NCBI GenBank assembly: GCA_036382575.1
Contig: DASVHL010000056.1
Location: 1 to 6,322 of the forward strand
From: UBA6022 sp036382575
Lineage (GTDB): Bacteria > Patescibacteriota > Saccharimonadia > Saccharimonadales > Saccharimonadaceae
Length of the DNA stretch: 6,322 nucleotides
Reading direction: 5' to 3'
Under the pieces are notes generated by a model. The model worked only from the letters and a program-made list of their open reading frames with translations, was not told where the DNA came from and did not search any database. Position numbers and translations under genes: made by a program. Each line of letters begins with the position of its first letter. The first letter of the stretch is position 1. Below, piece after piece: positions 5,801 to 6,322 of this stretch.

Positions 5801-6322
5801 CTAGCGCAGTGCGCGACCAGCGTCGGCAACTAACTCTACGAGGCGGTTACTGTAGCCCCATTCGTTGTCATACCATGCAACAACTTTGATCAAATTACCA
5901 CCAACAACGTTAGTAAGTGGCAAGTCAACAATCGCGCTGTGACTGTTACCCTTAAAGTCACTACTGACAAGTTCTTCTTCGGTAACATCAAGGATACCTT
6001 GGTAGAACGGTTGCTTTGCGGCTTCACGGAACACAGACTTAATCTCGTCGATCGTTGTATCGCGTCTTAATAAGACCGAGAAGTCACTCATGCTGACTAC
6101 TGGTGTTGGAACACGAACACTAAGACCGCCAAAGACACCTTCTAGTGCCGGTAGCGCCTTGGCTGCTGCAATACTCGCACCAGTTGTCGTAGGAACGATG
6201 TTTTCAGCTGCAGCACGAGCTTCGCGAAGATCTTTCGCTGGAGCGTCTTGTAGTTTCTGGCTAGCAGTGTAGCTGTGAACTGTAGTCATCAAAGCTTTCT
6301 CAATGCCGAAATGGCTCTCAAG
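5801..6322 (-). CDS. gap: Glyceraldehyde-3-phosphate dehydrogenase, C-terminal half (partial, N-terminus beyond right edge)
   Basis: The frame is open from the window edge to TAG at 5801, giving 173 of roughly 330-340 residues. GAPDH oxidises glyceraldehyde-3-phosphate with NAD(P) and phosphate to 1,3-bisphosphoglycerate. Seen from the edge: FGIEKALMTTVHSYTASQ, with the catalytic His (His176 in Geobacillus numbering); DLREARAAAENIVPTTTGA, a phosphate-binding segment; SVRVPTPVVSMSDF, with the substrate-binding Arg; VSSDFKGNSHSAIVD; and the cofactor-side signature WYDNEWGYSNRLVELV. The catalytic cysteine should lie about a dozen residues outside the window. A TTG or ATG near 6289-6292 is not the true start, because conserved GAPDH sequence continues upstream in frame. 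SMSDF replaces the more usual SVVDL after the Arg motif. The gene is followed by its own terminator, so it is transcribed separately from the pentose phosphate operon, although it uses that operon's product. Confidence 0.96.
   Translation of the reverse strand, partial: LESHFGIEKALMTTVHSYTASQKLQDAPAKDLREARAAAENIVPTTTGASIAAAKALPALEGVFGGLSVRVPTPVVSMSDFSVLLRRDTTIDEIKSVFREAAKQPFYQGILDVTEEELVSSDFKGNSHSAIVDLPLTNVVGGNLIKVVAWYDNEWGYSNRLVELVADAGRALR

Noticed and set aside
6287..6292. TTG or ATG as the start of a 163-residue GAPDH-like protein
   Set aside because: Conserved GAPDH sequence (FGIEKAL) continues in frame upstream to the window edge, so the gene is merely cut by the edge.
878..6322. Recoded UGA (code 25, as in Gracilibacteria/SR1), because none of the seven visible stops is TGA
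   Set aside because: No in-frame TGA occurs within any of the conserved genes, so there is no evidence of recoding; seven stops is a small sample.
1..6322. CRISPR array, transposon, tRNA or prophage
   Set aside because: No direct repeats, terminal inverted repeats, cloverleaf-like sequence or phage-type genes were seen; the window is almost wholly metabolic coding sequence.

Overview
The window looks like a piece of a compact bacterial chromosome, most likely from the Candidate Phyla Radiation and probably Saccharibacteria (TM7). This is inferred from several things: a transketolase split into two genes, short versions of sugar-phosphate enzymes with divergent active-site loops, two adjacent PfkB-family kinases (one with an unusual GPSPNAA glycine motif), 2 to 9 base gaps or overlaps between genes, and moderate GC content judged by eye. 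A 16S or protein search would be needed to fix the lineage. All genes lie on the minus strand, so transcription runs from high to low coordinates. No RNA gene, mobile element, CRISPR array or phage gene was seen.

Layout in the direction of transcription: (1) the C-terminal half of glyceraldehyde-3-phosphate dehydrogenase (6322-5801, cut by the right edge), followed by a strong intrinsic terminator (5791-5753). (2) A compact promoter region, with a perfect TTTTAC-CC-GTAAAA inverted repeat between the possible -35 and -10 elements. The -10 hexamer TATACT lies exactly six bases before the rpiB start codon, which predicts a leaderless mRNA. (3) A tight operon: rpiB (ribose-5-phosphate isomerase B), rpe (ribulose-phosphate 3-epimerase), transketolase N-terminal subunit, transketolase C-terminal subunit (TAATG stop/start overlap), class II fructose-bisphosphate-type aldolase, and a PfkB-family sugar kinase (5727-878). 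(4) A 48-base gap with an extended -10 promoter candidate and a small inverted repeat. (5) A second PfkB-family kinase (829-1, cut by the left edge) whose continuous reading frame begins with about 168 residues of unrecognised N-terminal sequence, with a ribosome-binding-site-like motif at the domain junction.

Together the complete genes cover the isomerase, epimerase and transketolase steps of the non-oxidative pentose phosphate pathway. They connect through glyceraldehyde-3-phosphate to the aldolase and GAPDH steps of glycolysis. Many CPR bacteria are reported to lack a classical 6-phosphofructokinase and are proposed to bypass it through pentose phosphates. Finding these genes in one operon with two PfkB-type kinases makes the window a natural place to look for that bypass or for a substitute kinase. 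No transaldolase is present in the window. The most unusual items are the N-terminal extension on the second kinase, the probable leaderless operon start with its embedded operator-like palindrome, and the substitutions in RpiB and Rpe active-site motifs.
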